NCBI GenBank assembly: GCA_905221615.1
Contig: CAJNDT010001013.1
Span: forward strand, 1-64,000
DNA length: 64,000 nt
Direction of reading: 5' to 3'
DNA from: Symbiodinium sp. CCMP2592
Taxonomy: Eukaryota; Sar; Dinophyceae; Suessiales; Symbiodiniaceae
Shown here: piece by piece, positions 37,525-49,041 of the stretch
Position numbering within the stretch: position 1 is the first letter of the stretch
Layout: every line of letters starts with the position of its first letter
Translations under genes and position numbers: made by a program
Notes under the pieces: model-generated
What the model was told of the DNA's origin: nothing
The model's database searches: none
Seen by the model: only the letters and a program-made list of their open reading frames with translations

Positions 37525-38160
37525 AGCCCATTGAGCTTTTAAGAGCCAGGCTTGAACGATTTCCTGCAGTCTTTGTGTTGAATTGAAGAAGGTGTCTGTT
37601 CATGTTCTTTTCTGTTCGTTTTCGCTTTATTGGTTTGGAGTTGAAGGAAAAAGGTTTAGGCATCAAAGGCGCAGGAAGTTTTTTGCAAAAAGCAGAAGGG
37701 TTGGAGAGGCGCAGGCTCTTCCATTTTCCTGTCTTCAATTTTGTTTTTTATTCGCAGTTAAGCCTCCCAAACCGATTTCGTGGGTATTTATATTCTTGCT
37801 TTTTTGAATCCTGTTCTTTTTGAATTTTTGGCTTTGTATGGGTTTTGGAGTTGAAGGTTTTACGGTTTAGGCGGCTTCAAAGGCGGGAGTTTGCAATTTA
37901 CAAAAAGCGCGGGAGTTGGAAAGGGCGCAGCCTCCCATTGAGCTTTTAAGAGCGGGTTCCGCTGAACGATTTTATGCGGCCTTTGTGTGGTTTTTTATGT
38001 TTCTGCTTCTCTTTTTGTTCGTTTTTTTCCCCCTGAAGTGATTTCGTGTGGTCTCCTTTCGTGTCGAAGAAGGTCCTCCTTCAGGTCTCTTCCTCAGACC
38101 TCCTTTAAGCTTTTCTTCAAACCAATCCAAGGCCTGCCTTGAAGCCTTCCTGGGGTTAAC
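37525..38160 (+). repeat. Diverged direct repeats, T-rich
   Basis: CCCATTGAGCTTTTAAGAG occurs at 37527 and 37934, and GGAGTTGAAGG with TTTAGGC...CAAAGGCG...AAAAAGC near 37637 and 37848. The area is an old, decayed tandem duplication, with long T and TTCG runs. Confidence 0.5.
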
Positions 38161-38197
38161 CTGGGTTTGAACCTGGATTAAACCTGGTGCGTTAAAC

Positions 38198-38698
38198 TTG
38201 GATTCCAAACTCCTGACGGTTCCGTCCCAGATTCGCCACTGGCGTCAAACCGGAAATCGACTGTGGCTTAGCCTTGCAAATCTGTTCACCGCCTGGAAGC
38301 ACCAGACCCAATACTTGCACCTTCATCGCCAATTACGCAAACGTGGTCGCCAAGCCAAATGCGAGGTCCTTGACGAACAACTTCAGCAGGCTTGGCAAGC
38401 AGACAGACAAGAGGATAAGTCCGCAATTTGGCAGGTTATTAGACGCCTAGCACCGAAAACCGCTAGAGTTCGTATTCAACTTCGGGGCGCCAAAGGTGAG
38501 CTGTTGACATGTGACGCTACTCCCACCCCTGCTCTGCCACCCGATACTCATAAGTATGCCCAGCCATCTCCGGCCCTCCTGCTGGATGGCGGGCCCCAAC
38601 AGGCGCTAACCAGTCATCCTCTCAGTGAGACCGAGCTTTTGTTGGCGATCAACACTCTCCCTGCCCGAAAGGCCACACACTCTCTACAGCTTTTATAA
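38198..38698 (+). pseudogene. LINE ORF2 fragment (between endonuclease and RT)
   Basis: 167 codons. SAIWQVIRRLAPKTARVRIQ, then LTCDATP, SETELLLAINTLPARKATHS match the linker and the start of RT (the 'L-x-x-L-P-x-G-K-A' entry) of dinoflagellate LINEs, a subfamily different from units E and F. Homology seems to shift frame near 38690 (HSLYSFYKLRG) and then dissolves. A dead fragment. Confidence 0.5.
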
Positions 38699-41190
38699 GC
38701 TGCGGGGGTTCGGTAGAGCTCACCGACGTCAGCAGAGCTGTTGCGGCCCCAGGGCTGGGGGCGGTGTGTTGCTGCTGGTAAGGCCGTAGGGGCGAACTAA
38801 GGGCTTCGCGGGAACTGGCCGTACCGGACCCTGCGGGAGCGGCAGCGTGCAAGGCACGGCTATGCTTGGCAACACATTCCTTCCCTCCCGAAGGTTTACC
38901 CGGCTTGCAGCGTACACGTCCTCCAATCGGGGCACCTGATTTAGGCAAATGCCGAGGCGCCATGAAAGAGGGACACGATAAGGGGGGGGAGGGGACCAGC
39001 CTCCCGTGGCTCAACGAGGTGCCGGTGGAGTGGACGGCCTTGATCCTCTGCCAAAACAGATTGCCTCCATCATACGATGGACCACAGCTTCCCTCTGTAG
39101 CAGCGTGGGACTGCGAGTGCGGATATCGAGACACCAGCCCGATCCAAGTGGGGTGATATCAATTGCTTCGGTGTGTCGGACATGGTTTTTCGGTGCCCTC
39201 TCCCACTTCCGAGGCATGTCCTTTCTCAGACCAAGGTTTGGATGGGAAACGACTGGCCGGCATGCCGCCTGCGCACGGTTTGGTTTTTCAGACCTTTGTC
39301 ACCATGAACAGCTGTGCAACACCAGAGCGGTCTCGCTTTCGCGTCTGATGAGGTATCGGGAGGACCCGAGGTCACTGGGTTAACTTTATACTTGAAGCTG
39401 TCGAGAGTCGTGTCTTGCAGTGTTGTTTTAGGTTTCAATTCGGATTTATGCAACTCAAAGAATCAGTCTTCACGGAAGCCCGTATCAATGGGTTTACGTT
39501 ACATCCAAATTATGCTAGCCTCGTCATTCACGTTACGAATCTTATTCAATGCTTCATATCCAAAGCTGATGGCGACTGCAAGCAGGGTTTGTCTCCAAAC
39601 CTGCAGATTTATGTTGGTCAATTGCCCGAAGATGTCTCCAACTTCCTTTGACCGTCTATTGATTTTGATGTCTTTGAGCATATCCAGTCTCAGACCCTTT
39701 GAAGCCTTTTCCTTTTCCTTTTGGAATCTTTTCTTTTGAATACTTTCTTTCCTCCTTTTCTTTTGCTTTTCCATGCAGCTCCAATGTCTGTAAGAGACGG
39801 GACCCTGAGGATCATGCAAATTCCTGCTCACTAAATGCTTGCTCTGATAGTGCTCCTTCACAATTACCAGGACCTGGTCAAATGTCAGGGTGTTTGCTTG
39901 CAATCTCAAGCAAGGCTGCAACTGTCTATTGGACCGAAGCAGCTGCGAACATAGAGTCAGAGTTCCTGAACCCAGGGTTCGAACATAGGGTTTCCGAACC
40001 TAGTGCGGTGCCATCTTCCGTTTGAGCAATGCTTTGCACGCTTCACGGCACCTGCCAAGATCTGTCTCCCATGCGTGCCAGCAAGGCGGTAGATGCACCG
40101 GATTCGACGATCACCCGGCTTTGGATGTCAAAAAGGTGTGACAGACAACTTCTTCGGCTGCAACTCGCCAGTTTCGACTTGCTCTGGCGGGCGTTTCGGT
40201 GCAATGCAAGCTTGGATGGCTGCTTCTGCGTTTTGCTTTCGCCGGCCGGCACAGTAGCACATTGGCATATTGCGCTATGCTGTGAGCAAACAGTCTGTTG
40301 CAGTACTGCATCTTAATGGCTTGGACATATTTTTTTCACGCTCCCGGTCGGTCACACGTCCTCGGGGAGCTACACGGGCGTGCCGGTCTCAATTTTCCAG
40401 TTGTTATGTTAAAAGCAGACGACAGGAAAAGAAAAACACAAAGAACGCATGAAACAGAAGCAACCACGAGAAACTGCGTTGTCACTATGCGTGGGATCCA
40501 GACTGGTATCAGGATTATCTGCAGTATTCGGTTTGCCCATCAATGTTTACCCAGAAGCAATCTTGGTAGTGATATAGAGTAGTGCTTGGATGATGAGATC
40601 GCTCGATGTCTACGATGAGGAAATACTGTCCTCCGACCAATATCGATGGTTCGACTTCTCCCGAATCTGTCTCGTCTCCATCGAAGGCGAACATGCAGAG
40701 CGTGAGATTTGTCAGTACGTTGCTTGTGCACACACGCACAGAGAAAGGCGCTTCAGCTTCTAAGAGACATTTACACTCATAAATACACACGAAGCTGACT
40801 CGCGAGCAGTGGGGAAGTCGTGGTGATTTGGGCTAAAGGGGTATCGCGAGTACGTATAGTTTAGTAAGCAATGTAGTTCGACAAAAGCCTTAGATGTGGA
40901 GCCGACTCTGTGCGAACTTGAAGCGATCTCCATGTCTGGGGCTGTCTCACGCTTTCGGGAATTTGCGCGCGGGTCAATATCATCGGGCGAAGTCTTCAAG
41001 AGAAAACCGGGTACCAACATGTGGGAAGGCATTACGACATTCTCCGGATCGGGTATGCGGACGTATGATCTCAGCATGCAAAGTTCGGTGTTCACCATGT
41101 TAAGTTCCCGAGACGATTTGGCTCAGCCTTAGCAGTCATGAGATTCTAGCAGTTTGCGAAAAAGCAGCACCTTTCCGTGCCTGCTCAAAC
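38699..41190. other. Spacer, possible short coding remnants
   Basis: No domain recognised. A minus-strand frame at 39499-39921 has protein-like composition (KEVGDIFGQLTNINLQVWRQ) but no known match. A plus-strand frame at 40896-41132 is similarly plausible (KPGTNMWEGITTFSG). Both are unsupported guesses. Confidence 0.25.
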
Positions 41191-44100
41191 ATGGCCTTTC
41201 GATGGACGTCTGCCATTGTCGTCGCCATCCTGACCGGTTGCTGGCATTGAGAGTTTCAGAATATTAGGGGTACCTTATTTTGGGGTCCTTTTAATAAGGA
41301 TCCTACTATTTAGTGTGCTATATTAGGGTCCCCTATTTTCTGAAACTCCCATTGTGTTAAGGACCTGAACTTAAAATTCAAACTATCAGTACTGGGGTCA
41401 TACAGCAAGTAATATGTGATCGCATGTAGACACACACATTCGGTGTATGGAACCTCATTCTATATGACCCCAAGCTCATAAGAGATCAGGTTGGGGAGGC
41501 AGTTGGCCTCTTGCGCTTGGTTTCCGCTGGGGCTTCGAGGAGGAACCTACGCCGCGGCCCCGGGCCCCGCCTACTGCAGAGGTGCGGGCTTCTGAAAACC
41601 CTAAACCCTAAACCTGCAATCTGAAGAGGTGGGCAACAGACCGGTGCAGTCGTGCGGAGAAAGGGCCACTACACTTTAACAACAAAAAACCTGCAATCTG
41701 GGAACACTGGTAGACTGGTTTGATTGGTAGTGCTGGCGGGTGGTTGTGGTGGTTATCCCGCCAAAGGTGTAGTTTACTGTTGTGTTCCCATCCCTCAACC
41801 AACACTGTATTCTGGAGGCGAACAGCTACAAAAAGCGAGGGTTCAAAAAAGACACCTAAACCAATAGTTGAAGCGTCCTTCAAACAGGGATTCCCTTTTT
41901 AAAGATCCTGCTGCTTGGGGCTTGAGAACAAGACTCCGATTAAGTCGGGCCGGGTAGCAAAAAGGATCCTAGCTGCTGGTGGGGACTTTCTTCTACGGGG
42001 AGATTTTCCTGAAGCTCTGAGGTGGCTTGTGGTTAGGCCCTAGACCCAACGATTTCCAAAGGGATATTTTCCTGCTCCTTCTAGGTGGCCTCAAAACACG
42101 AGTCACGAATCCAATTAGTCTACTTGCAATAAGGACCCTACCTGCTACGGTTGATGATATACATCCTGCATTACCCATAATAAGGAATATGCCATAAGTC
42201 CCATAGCTTAAGGTCCTTAGGGTAATGTAGGATTTATATCATCAACAGAACTCAGGACTTCTTCTACGGGGCAGTTTTGCCTGAAACTAGGTGGCCTGTG
42301 GGACTCTGAAGGGCAGCTGGGAGAAGGGCGTGGCAGCTTTCCGCGGCATCCCCTATGGCAAGGCGCTTGGGAAGAAACCCTATAGGTTTAGGGCTTTGGT
42401 TTAGGGTTTAAGGTTCAGGGCACTAAACCCTTAACCCTAAAAGCTCTTCGCGGACCTGCTTTGCGGATCAATTTGTTGAAAGACTTGAGATTGGGGCCCT
42501 AGGTATTTTTCTTAATGCGATGAGACAGCCCCCAGAAAAGTGCTTATAAAGCCTGTAAAGCTCGTACTAAAGCTTAAAGCCCATAAATTAAACGCTTGTC
42601 AAACGTTCGGCAAAACCTTGCTTCAACCCTTCCAAAACCTCATAAAGGTCTATGTAGAGCTGTTTTCCACAACGGCTAAAGCCCAAACCCTAAGACTTAC
42701 ATTCCTAAACCCTAAGACCCTGAGCCCTGAGATCTAACCTCCTAAGTTCTGAATCTCCTAAACCCTACCTTAACCCTGAATGACCTACCTTTTTTCAGGA
42801 TTTATATAAGGAAATCATAGTAAGGAGCCCTACCAAGGTCGGTTCTCTAGGGTCCAGGAAAACCCTGAGAGGCTCCTCTGGGACAGCGCAGGTTCAAGCC
42901 CTCCGAGCCGGCTGTTTCTGGGTTTTTGTTCAGGAAGTCAATTTTAAGTTACCGTAATTTAGGGTTCCTTTAAGGGTTTTACAAGGGTTCAGGGTTTAAT
43001 TTAGGGTTTAGGTTCTCGTTAAGGAAGTAAATTTGAAGTTCGTAGGGTCCTTACTTTGAGGACCCAAAAGAGTTCAGGGTTCAGAATGCTGAAGATTGAC
43101 ACGTGCGCAAACCGCACCCTAAACATTCTGGCAACTTAAACTTTATTCAAAGGAAGTTAACTTTCAGTTACCAGAGTAAGGAAACCCACATTTTCTTCAC
43201 CAGAGGTTCCTCATGATACTGGCAACTTAAGCTAAACTCAAGCTAAACTCCATAGCAAGAGCCCAGGCCTGTTGGGAGTCGGGGAGCGTGCTGGAAGTTG
43301 CCAAGAATGGCCCGATCTGCTTCCAGGGAAATTTGTCTTTATACTATATTACTATATTGCTATATTTCTATATTACTATATTACTATATTACTATATTAC
43401 TAAATTACTATATTACTATATTACTACATTACTATATTACTGTATTACTATATTACTATATTAATGCATTACTATATTACTATATAGGGCTTTGGGTTTA
43501 GGGTTTAGGCTTCGTGGGAAACTTCTTGATCGGTCGTGCCTTTTTGTGGCTATGGTGTTTTGGAAGGGGAGCCCGCGAAAAGGATAATGAGGTTCATGTC
43601 TCTTCGTCCCCTTCCTCATGCGGACCTAGGAAAGGGAGGCCCGGGACGGTTTCGCTCATTCGAGCAGTTCGTTGGCCTCGCTGGCGATGAAGTGGAGAGC
43701 GAGGACTGCTAGTACGGGGGCGACCCCTCTAAAGATTACTTATGGCTCTCTTAACAGGGACCTTTACTGAGAGGGCTTATATCCCCACCATTCCCCCTAA
43801 TCCTAACTCCCACGAGGACTGCTTGAACCTCAACGTCTTCGCCCCCGAGAAGGCAAAAGACTTGCCCGTCTTCGTGTGGATCCATGGCGGTTCGAGTGTG
43901 GCTGGGTTCTCGTTGAGGAATTTAATTTAAGTTACCATAATAAATTGAATCCCTTAATTAACAAGAACCCAGGTGGAGGGTCATGTCGGCTGGGACTTCT
44001 ACGGCCCACTCGACAACATCGTGCGCCGTCATCCCTCCATCGTCGTGGCCATGAACTACCGCCTCGGCGTTTTGGGTTACCTGGCACTCAAGGAACTCTC

Positions 44101-45399
44101 AGCCGTGGACCCGCGAAAAGGCAGCGGCAATGCAGGAATCACGGACCAGCAACTCGCGATGCGATGGGTTCAGGAGAACATCCATGCTTTTGGTGGGGAT
44201 CCCAATCGCGTGACCCTCATTGGACAAAGCTCTGGCGGCACGGGCATCTGGCCTCATGTATGTGAAGGAAACTATAGTTGACCTAACCCTATGAAACCCC
44301 ACATCCCTCATACAAAACCGAGTTTCAGGCACACTTGGGTACATCCCGAAGCCCTCACCCCAAACCTCAACCCTAAACCCTTGAACCTTAAACCAGAGGC
44401 ATCCATGCGCACCTTGCATCCCACAGCAGCCGCGGCCTTTTCCATGGTGCCATCTCGATGTCAGGGTCACCGAACATTACCATGGACCGAGCTACGAAGG
44501 ACTCAAACCTTTTCGAATTGAAGGGATGACCCTAACCCCTGAACCCCTAAACCCCTAAACCCTAAACCCTCAACCCTCAACCCTAAACCCTAAACCCTAA
44601 ACCCGAAATCCTAAACTAAGGGATCTTTGAAGGGTTCCTTTATGGGGTTTGGGTTTCTTGTCGAGGAGTTTAGTTTCCGTTAGCATAGAACTGCTTCAAG
44701 GGTTTAGGGTTTAAGGTTTAGGGTTTAGGGTTCATAACGTTTCGAACTATTTTTCACCGGGGGTTTTCGAGCGGCTTAGCTCAAGTTGTCATGACAATGA
44801 GCGGTGGGAACTTGCAAACCCCTAAACCTTAAACCCCTAAACCCCTAAACCCTAAACCCTAAACCCTAAACCCTAAACCTTAAACCCCTAAACCCTAAAC
44901 CCTAACAAGACGCAAAGGAGGCGCAGGACCGTGCGATGCTCCTTCCCCACACGCCCTGCGCTGGCATGAGCGAGTCCAAGTTGCTCCTGGGTTCTTGTTA
45001 AGGAACTTGTAAGGGTTCCTTTAAGGGTTTAGGGTTTAAGGTTCAAGTTACCATACTAGTCATCTATAGTAAGTAGTATGGTTTCCTTATTCTGGGGAGC
45101 TTAATTTAAGATACCATAAGAAGGAGACCATTTTACTTACTATAGAACCCTATTATGGTAACTTAAATTAAATCCTTTAACAAGAACCAAGGCTTGACTG
45201 CCTCTACACGGCGGACGCTGCTGAGCTGGATGGTGCTTTGCCAACTTCCTATTCGGAACCCGAGACGGACGCCCCGGTTCTCGATTACCCCACGAACAAG
45301 GACCCTTAACCCTTAGCCCTTGACCCGAGACCCTAAACCAGTAAACTTCTAACCCTTCAGCCGAAAGCTTTTAAACCCTAAGCCCTAAAACACACCCTA

Positions 45400-45445
<46 letters not shown>

Positions 45446-48400
45446 CTAAGCCCTATAACCCTAAACCCTAAGCCCCTAAACCCTAAACCTTTAACCCTAA
45501 ACCCTATACAAGCCCTAAGCCCTAAACGCAAGAGGATGGCCTGGGGAGCAGAATGCACTGTTTGGTCTTCGTTGACGGAGAGACCATCACTATGCCGTTG
45601 CTCGACGCACTGAGACTTGGTAGAAGAAAGATACCTCAGAGAGTTTAAGATTTAGGGTTTAAAGTCTAGGCTTTAGGGTTTAGGGTCTAGGGTTTAATAG
45701 AAGTATTCCTTTGTCTATTTCTGTATGTTCTCAAAGGTTACGTCTTAATTCCCCCTAGGATACTGGACCAGCAAGGAGAATGGGTCTCAACGATGTTCCG
45801 CTGCTGCTCCAAAGCACCCAGGCAGAGCTGGACAGTCCAAACAAAGCAGCGCTTTGGGACGTCTGGTCACGAAAAGACTCCGGGCTTTTCTTGCAGAAGT
45901 TGTTTTTTGATTCATGTGTCACGAGTTGCCACTGGGGGCATGTCGGAGCGTATCGCAAGCAAGATTCTTTAATTATGTAGTTTGGAAATGCACACTAAGT
46001 TCTTCAACGATAATTCAGGATTTTGGGCCGTTTCTCCACAAGAACTTCGACAAAGCCTACGGGGCAGAGGCGGTGGAGAAGATTCGGAAGTTCTACGACA
46101 AGTATGAACCGCCTCAATATGGAATCTTTGCTCTGGACACCCTAAGGGCCCTCAAAAAGTAGGAGGGGGGATGGGATCCTTTCTTTTGGGTTTAGGCTTC
46201 AGGGTTTAGGGTTTAGGGTCGCGAGGGTTCAGGGTTCGGGGCTTAGGGTTTAGGGTTCTGTGGGTTTAGGGTTCAAGGTCCAGGGCTCTTGCCTAGGGTT
46301 TAGGGTTTAGGCCCTTTGTGCCTTCGGGTCTACGAGGACCCGAATTTTCTTGGGAGGCCCTGAGAGCCCTAGGTCTCCTTTCAAGGGGACCCCATTATAG
46401 AGTCCTCTAGTCCTAAAGTACCCTTTAGGGTTCCTTTACGGGGTCTATCAGGGTTCGTTTAAGGGATCTATAAGGGTTCCTTTAAGGGATCTTTCTGGGT
46501 TCCTTTAAAGGAATGGAATCTGAATCTCTAAGGCTTCCTTTCTAGGGCTCCCTGTGAAGGACTCGGACACCGCCTTTGCCTGCGGCCTGAGGCGCTGTGC
46601 CATGGCAGCCGGAGAAGGTTTCCGATCGCCGGTGTACTGGAGCACCGTGACCAGCATGCCGGAGAGCCCCTGGGCCTTTCTTAAAGCGCTGGCCTCAAGT
46701 TGCCATAATGAGAAGAATGGTAAGGTTACGGCTCGTAACATTGTTTGCTAGGGTAACACCTGATTGACAAAACAGCCTTAGTGGAGTCGCAAAATGGACG
46801 GGCAATAACCCCTATTTCGGGGCTAGGGGGTTTAGGGGTTCTAGGGTTTAGGGTTTATTGCTGGGATAGCCGGACCTTAGCAAGCCCGAAACCCTAAACC
46901 CTAAGCCCTAAGCCCTAAGCCCTGAACCCTAAACCCTAAATTCCCACCCCGGCCTGCTTTGACCGGACCCACCCTTTTTCTAGGGTGCCTGGACCCAGAG
47001 GATATCCGGCAGTGATTGACACCGTTTCTTGGGATGGACAATGGGTGGCGCCATTGGAAAGTGGTCAAACTCAGCCCCTAGGGCTGAGCCGTGCCATTGG
47101 GCCACTTGGGTGGCGCCCATAATTCTCATAGAACAAAACCCCCGACCAAGGCCTTCACTGGACGTTTCCCTTCTGGCCCCCTTAGGAAGAGGGCCCCTCC
47201 AGGGAATCAGGAGGGGCCGGTTGTAGGGGGGAGACCAGTGCCTGCCCTTGCCTGCCCTGCCTGCCTGCCCTGCCCTGCCCTGCCCTGCTGCCCTGCCCTG
47301 CCCTGCCCTGCCCTGCCCTTTCCCTGCCCTTCCCCTGCCCTGCCCTGCCCTGCCCTCTCCTGCCTCCTGCCCCTCCCTGCCCTGCCCAGCTTGTTTTTTT
47401 TGGAGCCTTCAATCTTTGTCGCTCGCGGGAAGAATGCGAAAAGTGGGCAGCGGCAGCCGGCAGGCCAGGGCAGAGGTGGGAATTGAGGCCGCCAGCCCCA
47501 AACCCTAAAAGGTAATATTTTGGGTGGTAGCCTGTGTGAGCTCACAGCGGGTGGGAAAAGAAATAGAAACCAATTTGTAATTGTTTTGTTGTGAATCGCA
47601 TTCCGCTACTAGACGTGGATATGCCGCCCCCCCACACCCCTGGGAGTGTGGGGGCGCCATCTTACATAGAAAATACTGCCGCCGCGCGGCGAGACACCCT
47701 AAACCCTAAACCCTAAGCCCTAAACCCTAAACCCTAAACCCTAAACGCGAAACCCTAAACCCTAAGCCTAAACCCTAAGCCCTAAGCCCTAAACCCTAAA
47801 CCCTAAACCCTAAACCCTAAACCCTAAGCCCTAAGCCCTAAACCTTAAACCCGAAACCCTAAACCCTGGCAGGTACGGTGGCCTTCATGTGGGAGCTGCC
47901 CTTCCACGGCTGGGACATCATAGCGGCCGTTGGAAACTTGGTTCTTGTTAAGGGATTTAGTTTCAGTTACCATAATTTAGGGTTCGTTTAAGGGTTCTAG
48001 AAGGGTTTAGGGTTTAGGTTCTTGTTAAGGGGTTTAATTTAAGTTACCATGATCGGGATCTATAAGGGTTCCCTTAAAGGGATTGATAAGGGTACCTTCA
48101 AGGGTTTAGGGGGGTTTAAGGATTTTAAGTTACCAACAGGGATCTATGGTAAATAATATGGTTTCTTTATTATGGTAACTTAAATTAAATCCTTTAACAA
48201 GAACCCAGGAAACTGGGACAGCTTCGGGTACACCCCAGGAGAGAAGGACCTGGCTTTCAGTGAGCGCATCCTTGGCGATTGGTATCAGCACCGGGGCCCT
48301 TCTTCGGTAATCCTTTTTGTTGGGGTTTAAGGTTTAGGTTTTAGGGTTGGGGAGCGCTTTATGTGGTTTGAGATTTAAACGGGAGTGAAAAGTTGCGAAC

Positions 48401-48644
48401 TTAATCTGCCATAGAATCGTCGGGAGATGTAGTAAGTACATTTTTTCAAGATCTCAGGTTTCTGACCCAGGGGGACATCACAGATCGCGGCTATGCTCCC
48501 GTCCAGGCCACCAAAGCCTCTGAGAACGTCATCGGCAACGATGTCGGCGAGACAAAGACATCCGTGCGTCCCAACCACAAGCATGACGTCTGCGAGTTCT
48601 GGGAATCGATTGGCGTGGACCAGCGGTGGTGGATGATCAACTGA
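41191..48644 (+). CDS. Type-B carboxylesterase-like protein, about 16 exons
   Basis: Exons by frame and splice signals: 41191-41236 (ATG, hydrophobic signal peptide SAIVVAIL), 41490-41581, 42291-42385, about 43620-43695 (least sure), 43758-43897, 43973-44243, 44399-44524, 44910-44984, 45192-45300, 45535-45619, about 45772-45908, 46019-46149, about 46540-46690, about 47873-47932, 48209-48306, 48471-48644 (TGA). Family landmarks: GVAAFRGIPYG, EDCLNLNVF, VFVWIHGGS (oxyanion hole), MNYRLGVLGYLALKE, GNAGITDQQLAMRWVQENI, FGGDPNRVTLIGQSSGG (nucleophile Ser at 44228-44230), GLFHGAISMSGS, ELPF, DLAFSERILGDWYQ and a closing CEFWE. The candidate Glu is in STQAELD. The usual HG before ELPF is not seen (FMWELPFHG is read), so activity is uncertain. 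Probably secreted or membrane-routed hydrolase. Donors are GT, GC or GA; introns are full of TTTAGGG-like repeats. Confidence 0.8.
41251..41348. mobile_element. 98-bp TIR element (MITE-like) in esterase intron 1
   Basis: Starts GAGTTTCAGAATATTAGGGG and ends CCCCTATTTTCTGAAACTC, which are inverted repeats with small differences. Flanked by CATTG on both sides (41245-41249 and 41350-41354), a likely target-site duplication. Confidence 0.7.
42150..42246. mobile_element. 97-bp TIR element (MITE-like) in esterase intron 2
   Basis: Starts GTTGATGATATACATCCT and ends AGGATTTATATCATCAAC. The arms are inverted repeats of about 27 bp, also covering CATTACCC/GGGTAATG. No clear target duplication seen. 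Confidence 0.65.
43335..43485 (+). repeat. (ATTACTAT)n microsatellite
   Basis: About 18 copies of an 8-bp unit with occasional substitutions, inside an esterase intron and followed directly by TTTAGGG repeats. Confidence 0.85.
43898..43972 (+). mobile_element. 75-nt introner-like intron with TIRs
   Basis: GT...AG intron, phase 0. From 43905 it reads GGTTCTCGTTGAGGAATTTA and closes with TTAACAAGAACCCAG, the inverse of its start. Flanks GTGGCTGG and GTGGAGGG are similar, as for a decayed target duplication. Removal joins HGGSS to VEGHVGWDFYG in frame. Confidence 0.75.
44985..45191 (+). mobile_element. 207-nt introner-like intron with TIRs
   Basis: GC...AG intron. GGTTCTTGTTAAGG starts at 44992; the inverse copy occupies 45152-45188 (ending CCTTTAACAAGAACC). 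GCT is repeated at both splice borders. Removal joins SESKL to LDCLYTADA in frame. Confidence 0.75.
45301..45534 (+). other. GA-AG intron with (TA)n
   Basis: Starts GACCCTTAACC after AACAAG and ends CAAGAG before GATGGCCTG. It is built of CCCTAAA-like units around a (TA)n tract at about 45402-45443. Removal joins DYPTNK to DGLGSRMH in frame. Confidence 0.6.
47240..47392 (+). repeat. (CCCTG)n microsatellite
   Basis: Long pyrimidine-biased CCCTGCCCTG tract inside the largest esterase intron (about 46690-47872). The opposite strand gives a spurious Gly/Ala/Arg-rich ORF. Confidence 0.85.
47696..47872 (+). repeat. CCCTAAA repeat tract
   Basis: Nearly pure CCCTAAA with CCCTAAG variants just before an exon. 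Complement of the plant-type telomere unit TTTAGGG, but internal and degenerate. Confidence 0.8.
47933..48208 (+). mobile_element. 276-nt introner-like intron with 37-bp TIRs and 7-bp duplication
   Basis: Left TIR 47940-47976 (GGTTCTTGTTAAGGGATTTA...) and right TIR 48169-48205 match at 34 of 37 positions when inverted. GGAAACT flanks both ends (47932-47938 and 48208-48214). Splicing as GA...AG leaves one copy and joins AAVGN to WDSFGYTPG in frame. A second, nested left TIR starts near 48019. Confidence 0.85.
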
Positions 48645-49041
48645 TGAGGCCACTGATGAAGCGAAGCAGAGTTTCTTCAGCCACCACATTCTTAGTCTAG
48701 AGGGAGATCCTTTTTGACTCAGCTCGGCTGACTCGTGCCGATCTGCGAGCGAGAAAGTGCAGGTACGTGGGTGTTGCGATCTGTCACGTGAGTGAGGTGT
48801 AGATTTCGAGATTTAACGCTTTGTGTTTCACGGTTTCCAGTTTTTATTCAGGGTTTTAGTGCTTTAGGATTAGGGTCCTAGGGACTCAGGGTAGCTGAAG
48901 CTTGCATGCTGATCCCTCACACCTTCCGCTTCAGGTGTCCAGCTTCACCGGGTTTAGGGTTTAGGGTACTTCGACGGGGACCCAATTTTTTTTGACCCTT
49001 TTATTTTTTTTTTTGGTGCCCTTTTTTTTTGTTTGCCCTTC

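Noticed and set aside
39499..39921. Minus-strand 140-codon ORF as a real gene
   Set aside because: Composition is plausible but there is no motif, no neighbouring exon and an equally open plus-strand frame; left as a possibility only.
43335..43485. CRISPR-like array
   Set aside because: Continuous 8-bp microsatellite with no spacers.
47091..47545. ORFs rich in Pro/Ala/Leu and Gly/Arg/Gln
   Set aside because: Translation of the (CCCTG)n repeat in an intron.
44530..47870. Chromosome end (telomere)
   Set aside because: CCCTAAA units are degenerate, in both orientations, and interrupted by esterase exons that continue on both sides.
48375..48689. Minus-strand ORF with a sirtuin-like look (LVVGTHG)
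   Set aside because: It is the exact antisense of the last esterase exon, which has a clean acceptor and an in-frame stop.
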